A DNA stretch of 64,000 nucleotides from Trichomonas vaginalis G3. Lineage: Eukaryota > Parabasalia > Trichomonadida > Trichomonadidae. Shown piece after piece: positions 17,364-28,676 of this stretch; the first letter of the stretch is position 1, and the number at the start of each line of letters is the position of its first letter. The stretch covers positions 31,216,082-31,280,081 of the forward strand of contig NC_067207.1 in the NCBI RefSeq assembly GCF_026262505.1, written 5' to 3'. The notes beneath the pieces are model-generated. The model had not been told where the DNA came from. It was given only the letters and a program-made list of their open reading frames with translations, and ran no database searches. The position numbers were made by a program, and so were the translations under genes.

Positions 17364-17765
17364 ATGGAACAAGATCCATTCACCGCAGGCATCCAAGAAC
17401 CACAGAAGTCGATTACTGAGCAACTCGAGAAGACTGTATTGGATTTTGAATCAGAAAATCCTGTAGAAAAAACAATTGATGATGGAATCAATACATTAAT
17501 AAGCAAAATTGAAGAAATTGATATGAGCGTCATTGATGTTGTTGGCAACCAGATGTCCGCCTTATCAAAAGAATTCGATTCTTTGATATCTAATACACAA
17601 AAATTATTCACAGATTTGTCTAATTTGAAAACCACCCAGCAAGATATACTCAATGCCAAGATGGATGACACCATAGCCTTAGTTTCCAAACTGCAGAATA
17701 CAATGAACAGTATTCGAAAGATAAGAGGACGTTCTCCTTTCAAAAATGGAAACAAAACATTCTAA
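17364..17765 (+). CDS. Small coiled-coil protein, possibly KxDL/BORC-like (133 aa)
   Basis: After an acidic N-terminal 45 residues, the chain is one long amphipathic helix with heptad spacing (about residues 50-120, e.g. LISNTQKLFTDLSNLKTTQQ). It ends with a basic tail (IRKIRGRSPFKNG). The pattern of helix, length and terminal RIR-like motif resembles KxDL-type subunits of BLOC-1/BORC lysosome-positioning complexes. This is a tentative match with no diagnostic residues. The ATG at 17364 is the first available start. Confidence 0.6.
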   Translation: MEQDPFTAGIQEPQKSITEQLEKTVLDFESENPVEKTIDDGINTLISKIEEIDMSVIDVVGNQMSALSKEFDSLISNTQKLFTDLSNLKTTQQDILNAKMDDTIALVSKLQNTMNSIRKIRGRSPFKNGNKTF

Positions 17766-18533
17766 AGAAATTATTCTTCTTAACATTTTTTCCTTTTTCA
17801 TTATTAATTTTTATAATTTTGATTTTCCTTCTCCTTTTTGAAATTTTCCATATTATTTGATTATTGCACAACATGTACTACATGAATCATCAACATTTAT
17901 ATCTCTATTTGTTTTAATTTGTCATAAAATGGATCTTTCTGAATCTTCATAAATACAGACAGTCCATTTGCATTTATTCATTGTTTCAACTATGATTTTT
18001 CTTTATAGTGATCCAAACCCTCCACAAAATTTTCCGGTGAAATTTTCGTGACAGTTTTTAATTAAAAGTCGTTTTTGGTCCATTAATTAGATATTGAGTA
18101 TTTACATTTTAAAATCTCTTTCCATCGACTTTGACTCGGAATTAAAATTGAAATGAAATTGAATTAAACCTTTAAGATAATGTGTTAAATCTTCTTCAAG
18201 TATTCAAAACGCAATATTTTATCTAAATAAAAACCAACACCTTTTCAAAAACCTGGATTTTTCAGACAGAACAAGACCCTTCATATTTTTGAAAACTATT
18301 AAAATTTTGTGTCACTTTTGTTGGATGCCACAACAATAAAACGCATCAATTTTTATCCCCAAAATTAATTAAGCTATTATTAACCTTTCAGGTTTTTCAA
18401 ATTTCTTTCAAAAAGTGGTAAATAAGAGGAGGAAAAAATAATAAAAATTAGCCATATCCATGTGTTCTTTTATTTACTCACAAAGTTTCCACAAAATATT
18501 TTTTATCAAAAAGAAAAATCTGAAAAAAAATCT
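17766..18533. other. Intergenic region with repeated GCACAACATG motif
   Basis: AT-rich spacer upstream of the LRR gene. At about 17866-17876 it contains TGCACAACATGTA, nearly the loop sequence of the two hairpins at 8.3-8.4 kb, but no long stem surrounds it here. No gene seen. Confidence 0.4.
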
Positions 18534-21500
18534 ATGGACTCTTCAGACTATTTAGACTCAGATCTAACAGAAGATGAAGTCAAAAAAGTCCGATTGCAAG
18601 TCCCACTTACTCAGTTTCAGGTTTTTGAGATAGAAAAATGCTCAGCTACGTTTAATAAATCAACATATAACTATGCAGTTTGTGCATTATCAGAACATTT
18701 ACTCGTTTTCCTGAAAAAAGGCTTTGGAGCTTCATTTTCTGTTATTGTACAATACCATATTCTCAATATCCGCAGTCTCCATGTCGAAGACGAGAACAAC
18801 GTCAAATTAACAGTCGGCAACACAAAAATCTGTTTACGCGGACCAAAAATGATCCAATTTACACGTATTCTTCTTAGAAATTATATTTTACTTACTCGTC
18901 TTTGGCCGGCATCAATGTGTTTGGACTTCAAACCAGATAAACCGAAAAATTTCCCAGCATTTACACCACACATATCCCTTTCAGAGATGTTCCAACTCAC
19001 TTATAATGCGTATTGCGCCTATTTCAACGTTGACTACTACCATGACATTGCAAGATTCTTCCATACGCTTGTCAGCACTGGCAATGCCATTGCTAACTTT
19101 TCAAATCTTCCTTTATCTGTTGTTGATACGAACTTCCAAGACCCTGTCTCATTACGTCCTGTCATAGCTTCATTCATGTTCTGTCCTATGATCTATGGAT
19201 ACCTTCTTACAGAGGTTTCTCGCCCAGATTTCTTGAAATCCATCGCTCCTTTGGTTAAAAACAACTTGAAGGCCAAGTTCATCCAATGCAGAGCATGCTC
19301 AGTCCGTGAAGGTATCAGTGACATCGCAGATGCTGTCATCTCCAACAAACAATCAAATATTATTTTTTATGACTTGTCAAAGAATCCAATTATCGGCATT
19401 TCCAAGTTCGCATATGCACTTTCAAAGGTCGAACATAAGATTCTCTACATCAACGTAAGCGATACTAACCTCAAAACACACGATGGAATTTATTTCATGA
19501 AAGCTTTCAACAACAACCCATATTTAATGAGTGTTATGTACTTCTACATGAGGGGCGCACCAATCGGCTACGCAGCTATCGATCAATTCTGCCAATTCCT
19601 TGAATTATGTTCCAAACACAACAAAAGTAACCTCAGGCACTTGGATGTCGGCACAATCTACGAAGGATCCGAAGTCTTCTTCGGCTGCCTCAAAGCGAAC
19701 CCGATGCCCCTTCAGTATCTCGCGATAACAGATTCGACCATCAAAGGCAAAGGTTACAGTAAGTTCATATTGTATCTCGAAACTACATCGTTCCTCGAAG
19801 AACTCGATATTTCCGGTATCGGTTTCACGATTGAACAAATTATCGAGATTCTCCAAACGATTGTAAAGAATGATACCATCATGAAGATGAAGATCCACAT
19901 GAATAGAATACCTTCCATCGGTAAAGGTTTCTCTTACATCGCTGATTTCTTCAATAAACCGTCAAATTGTGACAAATTTGAGGGAATTTCCATGAATCAG
20001 TGCAGTATCGATGCCAAACTTATCACTAAGTTCGACCAATTGTTCAAGAACTTCAAGAATTTGAAGGAATTGAACATTGGTGGCAATTTCTCGAAATCAA
20101 ATCGCGAACTCGAGAATGTTATCGACCTTTTGATGTCACTTGAGCCTGTTGTACACCTCGGGCTTGAAGGAAACAGCAAATACTACCTCGGAGAGAAGGG
20201 ATGCTCTTATTTATGCCATCAATTGAAGAGAAACCAACATATAAGAGAGATCGATATATCAAACAACAGGATTGGAGATGAAGGCCTCAAAGCAATTTCA
20301 TCTCTTCTTGAATCAAACGAAAAAATTACAGTTCTCAAGTGCGATGGATCACTTCCGAAAACTTTGGAATCTATTACTATGCTGTTCTCAATTGTTGGAT
20401 CACACCCGTCACTTTACGATTTCCCATGGCCGTACAATGACGTTTACAATTTCATCGAGAACTATGCATCATCCAAACAACGCGATATCACCCTTGAAAC
20501 TCTCAGCAGCAAACAGAAGGCAGCAGCCGAGAATATGCAGAAGAACCTCAACAAGGCAGGAATGCACTCATCTCTCTCTTTATTAAGAATTCCGGAGATC
20601 GACCGATGCATTGACGAATGCACACTCACATTCCACGAGCTAGTCTCTACACAGCCAGTCAATACTCACTCAAAGATTGTAAGAGATTTCGGATTAAATT
20701 ACCCTCACATCGACGAAAACTGCATGTACAAGGGTAAGAAAGCCACATTACCAAAGCAACCAAAGTGCTACGATGCTTCAAGCGATTCTACAGGCTTTAC
20801 TGAGAATAATTTAGATTTAGCTCACACATCTCAACTGGAAGCCCTTGCTATCAGGAGACCAGACCTTGATGAACGCATTAAGCAGCTCAAGAAGTCAATT
20901 GACGGCGAAGAAGAAGGCGAACAAGTTGAAAAGATGCAGACATTAGATTTAATCAATTCAGAGCAACCACAAGGAGCATTAGTACAAGATGCAAACAAAC
21001 CAAAGGAGGACGAAGAATCATCGGATTCCTCCGAACGATCAACATCCACTTCAACAACATCAAACAGAAATGTAAACATCTCAATTCCGGTCGATTCTAC
21101 TCCAACACCAACTTCATTCCAAATCGAGCAGCCGCCACCACAGATACAAGCTATACCACCAGTGAGGTTCCAGGCGGACGAACAAGTCAGAGCTCCATCT
21201 CCATCTGGTCCGATTTTGCTATCTCTTCCATTACCACCTCCTCAGATCAACTTACAACAAAGAGCAGTTCCTCCACCAGTTCCTCTTGGTACCAGCCTTC
21301 CTGCCTCAGCAGCAGCGGCTCCAGCTCCACTTCCTCCACCTCCGATGCCGAACCAAGACAACTTCAACTCTCTTATTCTACCACCAGGAGTACAGACAGT
21401 CCCTCCTGTCAAACCTGCTCCTCTTTCTTCACTCGAAATTGTCGAATCTATGAAACCAGATCAGCCGCACGACATGCCAGCAATAAACGGACCACTTCCT

Positions 21501-22103
21501 CCACCACAATCGAACGACGAAATGGGATCTCTCAGGTCAGTCAACATTCCTCCTCCAGGACCAATGTCCCGACCACTTTCTACCGGATTACCTCCGATGC
21601 CGCCCCCAATTATGCCAGGTTCCATTCCAGAGCTCAATTCCGGCAACTTACCTCCTCCACCATTACCTGGCCAGAGTACTCCCAAACCATTCACTCCTTC
21701 ATTGGGAACATCTCTTCCAAATGTTCCACAAGCACCAGCACCACTTCCTCCAATTCCAAATCAGAGCCAAGGATTCACTCCATCGCTTGGAACATCCCTT
21801 CCTAATGTTCCTCAGGCTCCTGCTCCTCTTCCTCCAATTCCACAACAACAAAATAACAAACCAGATGATTCTTCTGATTCAGACATCTCTTCTACTTCAA
21901 GTGTGACATCAATTCCAACTGATTCGGAGTCTGATTCATCAGATTCTTCTTATTCATCCTCCAAATCATCTAAACCAGCTGCAAAACCTCCTCCATCTCC
22001 TAAACCAGTTCCAGCTCCAGTTCCTGCTCCTGCTCCAAAGCCTGCTCCTGCTCCAGAGAAACCAAAACCAAAACCAAGGAGATCTGATTCTTCATCTAGT
22101 TAA
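18534..22103 (+). CDS. CARMIL-like leucine-rich-repeat protein with proline-rich tail (1189 aa)
   Basis: The ATG at 18534 (MDSSDYLDSDLTEDE) is preferred. Residues ~10-130 look like a PH-type beta domain. Residues ~220-670 carry irregular leucine-rich repeats (NPYLMSVMYF, LRHLDVGT, FLEELDISG, NLKELNIGG, HIREIDISNNRIGDEGL). A helical stretch follows to about 780. The last third is acidic/serine-rich and then strongly proline-rich (PLPPPPMPNQ, repeated SLGTSLPNVPQAPAPLPP), ending in a Lys/Ser tail. This is the architecture of CARMIL proteins, which link actin capping protein, Arp2/3 and myosin I. The proline runs could bind profilin or SH3 domains. I do not see a clear capping-protein-interaction motif, so the functional link is inference. 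Confidence 0.8.
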   Translation: MDSSDYLDSDLTEDEVKKVRLQVPLTQFQVFEIEKCSATFNKSTYNYAVCALSEHLLVFLKKGFGASFSVIVQYHILNIRSLHVEDENNVKLTVGNTKICLRGPKMIQFTRILLRNYILLTRLWPASMCLDFKPDKPKNFPAFTPHISLSEMFQLTYNAYCAYFNVDYYHDIARFFHTLVSTGNAIANFSNLPLSVVDTNFQDPVSLRPVIASFMFCPMIYGYLLTEVSRPDFLKSIAPLVKNNLKAKFIQCRACSVREGISDIADAVISNKQSNIIFYDLSKNPIIGISKFAYALSKVEHKILYINVSDTNLKTHDGIYFMKAFNNNPYLMSVMYFYMRGAPIGYAAIDQFCQFLELCSKHNKSNLRHLDVGTIYEGSEVFFGCLKANPMPLQYLAITDSTIKGKGYSKFILYLETTSFLEELDISGIGFTIEQIIEILQTIVKNDTIMKMKIHMNRIPSIGKGFSYIADFFNKPSNCDKFEGISMNQCSIDAKLITKFDQLFKNFKNLKELNIGGNFSKSNRELENVIDLLMSLEPVVHLGLEGNSKYYLGEKGCSYLCHQLKRNQHIREIDISNNRIGDEGLKAISSLLESNEKITVLKCDGSLPKTLESITMLFSIVGSHPSLYDFPWPYNDVYNFIENYASSKQRDITLETLSSKQKAAAENMQKNLNKAGMHSSLSLLRIPEIDRCIDECTLTFHELVSTQPVNTHSKIVRDFGLNYPHIDENCMYKGKKATLPKQPKCYDASSDSTGFTENNLDLAHTSQLEALAIRRPDLDERIKQLKKSIDGEEEGEQVEKMQTLDLINSEQPQGALVQDANKPKEDEESSDSSERSTSTSTTSNRNVNISIPVDSTPTPTSFQIEQPPPQIQAIPPVRFQADEQVRAPSPSGPILLSLPLPPPQINLQQRAVPPPVPLGTSLPASAAAAPAPLPPPPMPNQDNFNSLILPPGVQTVPPVKPAPLSSLEIVESMKPDQPHDMPAINGPLPPPQSNDEMGSLRSVNIPPPGPMSRPLSTGLPPMPPPIMPGSIPELNSGNLPPPPLPGQSTPKPFTPSLGTSLPNVPQAPAPLPPIPNQSQGFTPSLGTSLPNVPQAPAPLPPIPQQQNNKPDDSSDSDISSTSSVTSIPTDSESDSSDSSYSSSKSSKPAAKPPPSPKPVPAPVPAPAPKPAPAPEKPKPKPRRSDSSSS

Positions 22104-22529
22104 GTGATATCTTTTTTTTATTAATTAATTTTTTAATTTCATAGTTGTTATTTTTTTTACCCATAATAAAAAAAATCATTTTTTTCCCATTATTTTTTCA
22201 ATCATTTTTTAAAAGGATGCTCTTAATACTTTTTGACATCCTATCACAAATGATTTATTTATATAACAACTATACTAGGTACTATGTTGCAATTTATAAT
22301 AACTGTTTACTGCTAAAATTATAAATTAACATTTCACTAGAATGTAATAAGTGCACCCATAAATAATTCTGTTTAAGTTCAGAACAATTATGTCAATACA
22401 TAAAGTTCACCTAAGAATCCAAACACAAAAGTTTTCCAAGATGATCCTGAGTATTAATAATTTAGTTGTTGAAAAAAAAATTTGACATCAAATGGGCCTA
22501 AGTACATCTTTAATATTTTTAATTATTTA
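22104..22529. other. Intergenic region between convergent genes
   Basis: AT-rich 3' flanks; no further feature seen. Confidence 0.5.
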
Positions 22530-24416
22530 TTAAAAAGTTAATGGATTGTTTACGAGGTCTTCTTCAACTCGATCTGATTGTTGTGGATCTGGCTGTGGTT
22601 TCTTCTTCTTGAAATAGCAGCAAAGAACTATTGAAACAACAACAATCACAATGATTCCACAAGTAACTCCAAGAGCAATTGCAAGTTTCTTCTTTTTCGC
22701 TTTAAGTTCCTTGTCTAAATCTGAGTAATCAAATGTCCATTCTGGAGGCGTTTGTGGATCACCTTCAAGAACTTTTGTGTTTGGATCAAATGGATCTTTG
22801 TTGAAGTTCATGTAAGACAATTTCATTGTTCGACAAAATCTCTCTGGATCTGGACATCTATTTATCTTTTTAATTATATATTCTGTATTATTGTAATAAA
22901 CTTTAATTGAATGATTGAATTCTTCTTTAATATTTGTCTTTGAGCATGTCTTTGATACAGTTTTTCCTTCAGCATCGATTACTGAAAATTCGAAACTTTC
23001 ATAGTCATTACATTTGTAAGTTCCACAAAGGTGCTCGAATTTCAATTGACCATATTCGTATGGGCCATAATCATCGAGATATCCTGGAAGATTTGCTGTA
23101 TTATTTACACAGTAAAATTCTGGTCTTGGGAATCTTTGATAATCAGATGCTGGATCCCCACCAATATAAGATTCTTTATTTGGATTGTAGAAAAGATATC
23201 TTCCTTCGCTACAGTAATGTTGAAAAAGTGAATTATTGCAGTCAACATTACTATCAAGAAGGTAATTATAATTATTTGTAATTGATCTATAATCAAATCC
23301 AACAGCATTTCCAGAATATAAAAGATAACCTTCTGGGAATGATTTCTGTGGTGGCTCAACTCCAAAACCATCAATTGGTTTTCCATCAATTGATTCTTGG
23401 TGTCCAAATACTAGAGGTTGAGCATTTGCCCAGTTTATCTGGTAGAAACCAGTATCCATCAGAACTGATAATGTTGCATCTGTGTATCTATTATAAGGAA
23501 TTCCATGGTCAATGTAAATATATCCAACCATTGTTTCTGTTTTATAAACTCTGCGCTTTAAATGACTTCCTGCTGTTCCTGATCCACCAAAATCTTCTAA
23601 TTCTAATCCAGATGGGCATGTAGCACCATTATCACCATAAAATGTTTCAACACCAAATCTCTTCTTTGCAAAAAGATGGGCATATGGAGTGACCAAAAAT
23701 GAGAAATGTTTTCCATATTTAGTGAATGAACAAAGAGCTTTTTCTCCATATTCAGTAGATGAATTGATTGGATGGAAATGCTTGAACAAAGCACTCATGA
23801 AACCGAGAGCATGAGTCAGTTCATGAAGAAGTGTAATAAAGTACATATTATTGAAATCTGTAATATTGCATGGAACAGATGGAACATATGCAGGATTGTA
23901 AGTTGTCGCGGCAATAAATGGCCGATACGAATCAGAAAGAAATTCTCGAACAACTGCAGCTGCTATAGTACCACTAGGATCTTCTTCAATTTCTGTGGAT
24001 GCAATAATTGCAAAATCTGTATCTTCGAATTCCATTTCTGGGAAATCTCCTAAAAATGGAAGAGAACTGACTTTAATTGGCTCAAGAAGACTTTGTACTT
24101 TTATGGTGTTTTGAACAAACTTGATAACATTGTCATTTGTAACTTTGATAGCATTTATTTGTTCTTTTGTTAAAATATCACTTTGTTGACATTTGTAAGG
24201 CTTATTGTTAATCTTAATTTCTTCACCTACTTTGTAACAACTTGTTGGAGAGCGGAGTTTTCCATCAAGAAAATCGTAGTTAAATTTTATTCTTATTGGT
24301 CTCCATTTATCTGAATGTGGAAAGATATATTGGGCCTTTCTATTTTTAAAATTAAAATTAATCTTTTCATTAATCTCATCGTGTCTACAAATAAAGCACA
24401 GTAATGGTAAAAACAT
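22530..24416 (-). CDS. GP63-like (leishmanolysin, M8) surface metalloprotease, copy 1 (628 aa)
   Basis: A zinc metalloprotease anchored at the cell surface. The catalytic motif HELTHALGF starts near residue 198. The distal third zinc ligand is His ~285 (GSHLKRRVY), with the Met-turn at TETMVG (~297), the M8 arrangement. The C-terminus has one membrane segment (LAIALGVTCGIIVIVVVSIV, ~575-600) and a short cytoplasmic tail with KKKK. Many Cys residues suit an extracellular fold, and a short hydrophobic start (MFLPLLCFIC) may be the signal peptide. An initiator-like TCATAAT lies 13 bases before the ATG. In leishmania and trichomonads such proteases act in adhesion and degradation of host proteins. 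It is intact and closely similar to copy 2. Confidence 0.92.
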   Translation of the reverse strand: MFLPLLCFICRHDEINEKINFNFKNRKAQYIFPHSDKWRPIRIKFNYDFLDGKLRSPTSCYKVGEEIKINNKPYKCQQSDILTKEQINAIKVTNDNVIKFVQNTIKVQSLLEPIKVSSLPFLGDFPEMEFEDTDFAIIASTEIEEDPSGTIAAAVVREFLSDSYRPFIAATTYNPAYVPSVPCNITDFNNMYFITLLHELTHALGFMSALFKHFHPINSSTEYGEKALCSFTKYGKHFSFLVTPYAHLFAKKRFGVETFYGDNGATCPSGLELEDFGGSGTAGSHLKRRVYKTETMVGYIYIDHGIPYNRYTDATLSVLMDTGFYQINWANAQPLVFGHQESIDGKPIDGFGVEPPQKSFPEGYLLYSGNAVGFDYRSITNNYNYLLDSNVDCNNSLFQHYCSEGRYLFYNPNKESYIGGDPASDYQRFPRPEFYCVNNTANLPGYLDDYGPYEYGQLKFEHLCGTYKCNDYESFEFSVIDAEGKTVSKTCSKTNIKEEFNHSIKVYYNNTEYIIKKINRCPDPERFCRTMKLSYMNFNKDPFDPNTKVLEGDPQTPPEWTFDYSDLDKELKAKKKKLAIALGVTCGIIVIVVVSIVLCCYFKKKKPQPDPQQSDRVEEDLVNNPLTF

Positions 24417-24989
24417 TTAACTATTATGACTGTTTATTTCAATTAAAAACGATAATCAAAATTTTGACTTTAATAATGGTACTAATCAAAATATTTATAT
24501 CAATTTAAAATACAATAAAATCTAATTCAATATCCATTCAAATGGCAGACAACAATTGAATAGGAATTCAATTTTAGTCAATATTTCTCATGACTTTCTA
24601 AATATTAGAAATGCCTTTTAAGAACCAATTTGCTGAATTAGTAATCTATGCTTTATTGTTTTTAATGAGATTTGATAATTTCCACCAAATGAAAAAATAA
24701 TATTTTTTTAAATAAATTTTATATTTAGAGATATGATATAGGTTACTTCATCTAACATATAAACTTCGAATTGACAATAGTTGTTCTTTTTTAAATACTC
24801 AAGAATGATTTTTTTAAATATAAAATTGCTTTCATCAGTAAAGTTTCCTTTGATTTCGTCTAAACTTTATGATGTCTAAGGCAAAGAATTTATTGTTTGA
24901 ACTAGATTTTTTAAATATAATGTTGCAAAAGGCAATTTATTATTCAAAATATGTAAGATCATTTTTATGACTATTATATATTTAAAAAA
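24417..24989. other. Intergenic region between GP63-like genes
   Basis: AT-rich; holds the upstream region of GP63 copy 1 and the 3' flank of copy 2. Nothing else seen. Confidence 0.5.
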
Positions 24990-26816
24990 TTATGGATTAT
25001 TTACCATGTCTTCTTCAACTTGATCAGATTGCTGTTGATATGGTTGTGATTTCTTCTTCTTGAAATAGCAGCAAAGAACTATTGAAACAACAACAATCAC
25101 ACTGATTCCACAAGTAACTCCAAGAGCAATTGCAAGTTTCTTCTTTTCCGCTTTAAGTTCCTTGTCTAAATCTGAGTAATCAAATGTCCATTCTGGAGGC
25201 GTTTGTGGATAACCTTCAAGAACTTTTGTGTTTGGATCAAATGGATCTTTGTTGAAGTTCATATATGATAATTTCATTGTTCGACAAAATCTCTCTGGAT
25301 CTGGACAATAGTTTGTCTTTGTTATTATATATTCAGTATTGTTATAGTGAGCTTTTAATGTATGATTGAATTCTTCATTTATGTTCTTCTTCGAACATGT
25401 CTTTGTTATTGTTTTTCCATCTGCATCCTTAATTGTAAAATCGAAACTTTCATAATTATTACATTTATATGTTCCACAAATATCATCGATTTTTAAATCT
25501 CCTGCATTTGTATACTGTGGAACATCAGTAAGTCTTCCTGGAAGGTTTGCTGTATTATTCCAACAATATAATTCTGGATAAATGGTTAGTTGATAATCAG
25601 CCAAAATATCCGATGAAATTACCGGCGATTTCACTGGATTATAGAAGGCATATCTTGCTTCACCACAATATAATTGGAAGAAAGGATTACTACAATCAAT
25701 ATATTCTTCTAATATTAACTTATTATAGTAAGCTGTGATTGATCTATAATCAAAACCAACATCATTTGTTAGATCAAATAAGTATTTTTCCGGGAATGAT
25801 TTTTGTGGAGGGTCAATTGCAAAACCTTCAATTGGTTTTCCATCAATAGACTCAGGATGTCCAAATACTAAGGGTTGTGCATTTGCCCAATTTATTTGAT
25901 AGAAGCCTGTATCCATTAGAATGGATAATGTTGCATCTGAATACCTGAAAAATGGTATTTTTGTCAGAGTATCATCTCCAACCATTATTTCTGAGTTATA
26001 TACTCTTTTCTCTAGGTGACTTCCAGCAGTTGAAGATGAACCTTGATCTTCCAATTCAATACCAGATGGGCATTTAGCACCATTATCACCATAAAATGTT
26101 TCAACACCAAATCTCTTCTTAGCAAAAAGATGACAATATGGAGTTACTAAAAATGTAAATTTCCTTCCATATTTAGTGAAAGAACAGAGAGCATTATTTC
26201 CATACGGAGTTGTTGAATTAATAGGATGATAGTGTTCAAAGAGTGGGTACATAAATCCAAGTGCATGTGTGAGTTCATGGAGAACTGTACTGAAAAAGTT
26301 ATTATCATAATCAGTTAAATTACTTGGTGTGGACGGTACAAAAGCTGGATTAAATCTTACCATACCTAGAATAGGGCGGAATGTAGAGTCAATGAAATCT
26401 CTGGATCCAGCAGCAGCTATTTCAGATGATCCATCTTCATGGACATAAGATGTAGCGACCAGCGCAAAATCGGTGTCAGGAAATTTCATTTCTGGGAATT
26501 CCCCAAAATTAATCATGTAATTGACTTTAATAGGTTCGAGAAGGCTTTGAACTTTAAGTGTATTCTGAAGATACTTAATTACATTGTCATTTGTTACTTT
26601 AATTGCATTTATTTGTTCTTTTGTTAATATGTCTTTTTTTTGACATTTATATGATTGGTTATTAATTGTAATTATTTGACCTACATCGTAGCAGCTCCTC
26701 TCATTGCGTAGTTTTCCTTCAACAAAATCATAATTAACCTTAATTCTTATTGGTCTCCATTTTTCGGACTGTGGAATATCTGATTGAGTAGTTCTTTTGT
26801 TCTTTAATTTTAAATA
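24990..26816 (-). pseudogene. GP63-like metalloprotease copy 2, 5'-truncated
   Basis: Highly similar to copy 1 over most of its length, with HELTHALGF, the third His in GSHLEKRVY, Met-turn SEIMVG and the same C-terminal anchor (ALGVTCGISVIVVVSIV). The frame is open upstream of the first internal ATG (26516) through the conserved EKWRPIRIKVNYDF region up to about 26816. There it meets a stop, and homology ends. The signal peptide and true start are missing. The break coincides with the outer end of the foldback transposon that begins at 26808, so insertion or a linked deletion removed the 5' end. A shortened product from an internal ATG would lack secretion. Confidence 0.85.
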
Positions 26817-27316
26817 TTAATTAAAGTAAATGTATATTTTGTAAAGATTCTTTTTAATAAAAAATAAAATTTTGAAGAAGAACACAAAATCTTCTGAAAA
26901 ATAATATCACATAAACTCATATTATTTTCTAATATATAACTATTTTATATAAAAATCAAATTCAATGATCTTAAAAGCGAAGGATAAACCTCAAAATTTA
27001 CGAATATAATGAGTGGGAATATAATGCTTATCTATCATAAAACCATATGAAATATCAATTTTTGCTTTACGCCTAATTTTTGACGACAATTAGCAAAAAA
27101 TGTTAAATGTTAACACTCAGTCCATTTGAATATGAAAAATAAAATCGACTTTGATTAAATGTTTTTATTTATCATGCAATTCTTCTTGCGACCAAAGATT
27201 TGAATAAAATTTCAAAAAATAAGATAGCTTAAAAAATAATATACGGTAGTGTTTACTAATAGATGAATAGTATATAAATTCTATTACCCAGATTTGCTTT
27301 ACTTTTACCACTCCCC

Positions 27317-27390
27317 ATGTAATTTCTGGGGAAAACGATAATTCATTTTTTTTATGGATGAATAGATCGTTTTCCTAGAAAGGACCTCAT
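27317..27390. repeat. Foldback hairpin within the long-TIR element (a)
   Basis: Arms of about 32 bases starting ATGTAATTTCTGGGGAAAAC and closing GTTTTCCTAGAAAGGACCTC pair imperfectly around a T-rich loop. Confidence 0.5.
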
Positions 27391-27495
27391 ATCTCTGGCT
27401 AAAAAGAGTGTCAGATCCTAAATAGATTATTGATCTAGTGTACAAATCCAATAAAAAGCCTATTTTTTTGGCTTTTTTGGTGCTCATTTTTTCGA

Positions 27496-27559
27496 AGATC
27501 TACATGAATATGGGGAAACCATCGGATTTTTTTGGTTAACCCACATCTTCATGTAGTCT
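27496..27559. repeat. Foldback hairpin within the long-TIR element (b)
   Basis: Arms of about 26 bases (AGATCTACATGAATATGGGG against CCCACATCTTCATGTAGTCT) surround an 11-base loop. The loop size equals that of several hairpins at 8.9, 10.4 and 34.5 kb. Confidence 0.6.
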
Positions 27560-28553
27560 GGACTATCTTTCCTCGAAGGACCTCTTTACGGGTGTAAAAA
27601 CTCATAAAGTTCTCAAAAGATTCATTCTCGATCTCCATGCTGAAAGAATTTACAATAAAAAAGAGATCTACGCATCAAACTACAGCCATAAATGAACTGA
27701 ACCCCTAAAGCTCAGCTCTTAGTTTATCAAAAACGTCGAAATCCTTCTCATTGCAATCAAATTTTCTCAATAACTCATAAGAAAAATCGAATTTTGATTA
27801 AGCCGATGTTATAGGTATCACAAATACTACAAACTTGAGCAATATCGAAATTGCCAGCAAAAGTTTGAAATTGCATTGCTCATATTTGTTTTGTAAACTA
27901 AAAATCTGCTTATATTATTCATTAATTTTTTATATATTATTCATATACTTTAATAAAAACAATACTATTTCACCTTAAAAATGAATTTCATAAGTCAATA
28001 TTATTTTTTTGAAAATGTATCAATTTTCGATTAAAACAACATGAGAATAAAATTTACGCAAAATTATTTTAAAAAATGGTTTTAAAAATTTACAATTGAT
28101 TAAGAATAAGATTGGAAGAAGTTTTGAAGTTTAATTTTAAGAAAAAAAATTCGGATATTATTCATGGATCTAAGTAATCTGATATTTGAGTATCGGCACT
28201 ATGCATAAAACATATATTTATAGTTTTTTTGGATTTTTATGATTTTAAATATATTCAAATTTGGCAATCCAATAGATTTTTAAAAAATAGGTAATAAAAA
28301 TAGATTACATATGCAGCAGATTTAGAACATGAAACAAATCTTATAGTGACCCAAAAAAAAATTCATGATCCAAAAAAGAAAAAAATTGGCTAAATCGGAA
28401 TCAAACCTTGGCATAATGAATCATTATGTCGGATGTTTACACTACACCGGCAGTTCGAAAAATACCCTTGGTGGTTCTATTTAATAGCTACTCCCAACGA
28501 TAGGCGGTGTCCCCAGCTTTCGAGAGGTGGTAAAAGTAAAGCAAATCTGGGTA

Positions 28554-28676
28554 AAATGGATTTGATCCAAAAAAATATAAAATCAAAAATAATTGTTATA
28601 ATTTAAATGAAGAAGTAATTTAAAACGATTTTATTTATGATCAAATTTTATATATTTTTTTGGATCAAATCCATTT
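28554..28676. mobile_element. 123-bp nested MITE with TA target duplication
   Basis: The element begins AAATGGATTTGATCCAAAAA and ends with the reverse complement (GGATCAAATCCATTT). It is flanked by TA at 28552-28553 and 28677-28678. The undisturbed left inverted repeat of the host element gives the empty site (one TA in GGGTAATAGAA), so insertion and duplication are read directly. A TA duplication is the hallmark of Tc1/mariner-type transposition. Confidence 0.88.

Noticed and set aside
27305..27487. 60-codon frame inside the foldback element
   Set aside because: It overlaps a foldback stem and the inverted repeat border; no transposase motif is present.
28390..28470. tRNA gene on the minus strand
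   Set aside because: Box-like motifs are present, but the acceptor stem does not pair, the base 5' of the anticodon is not U, and the T-stem has only two pairs.
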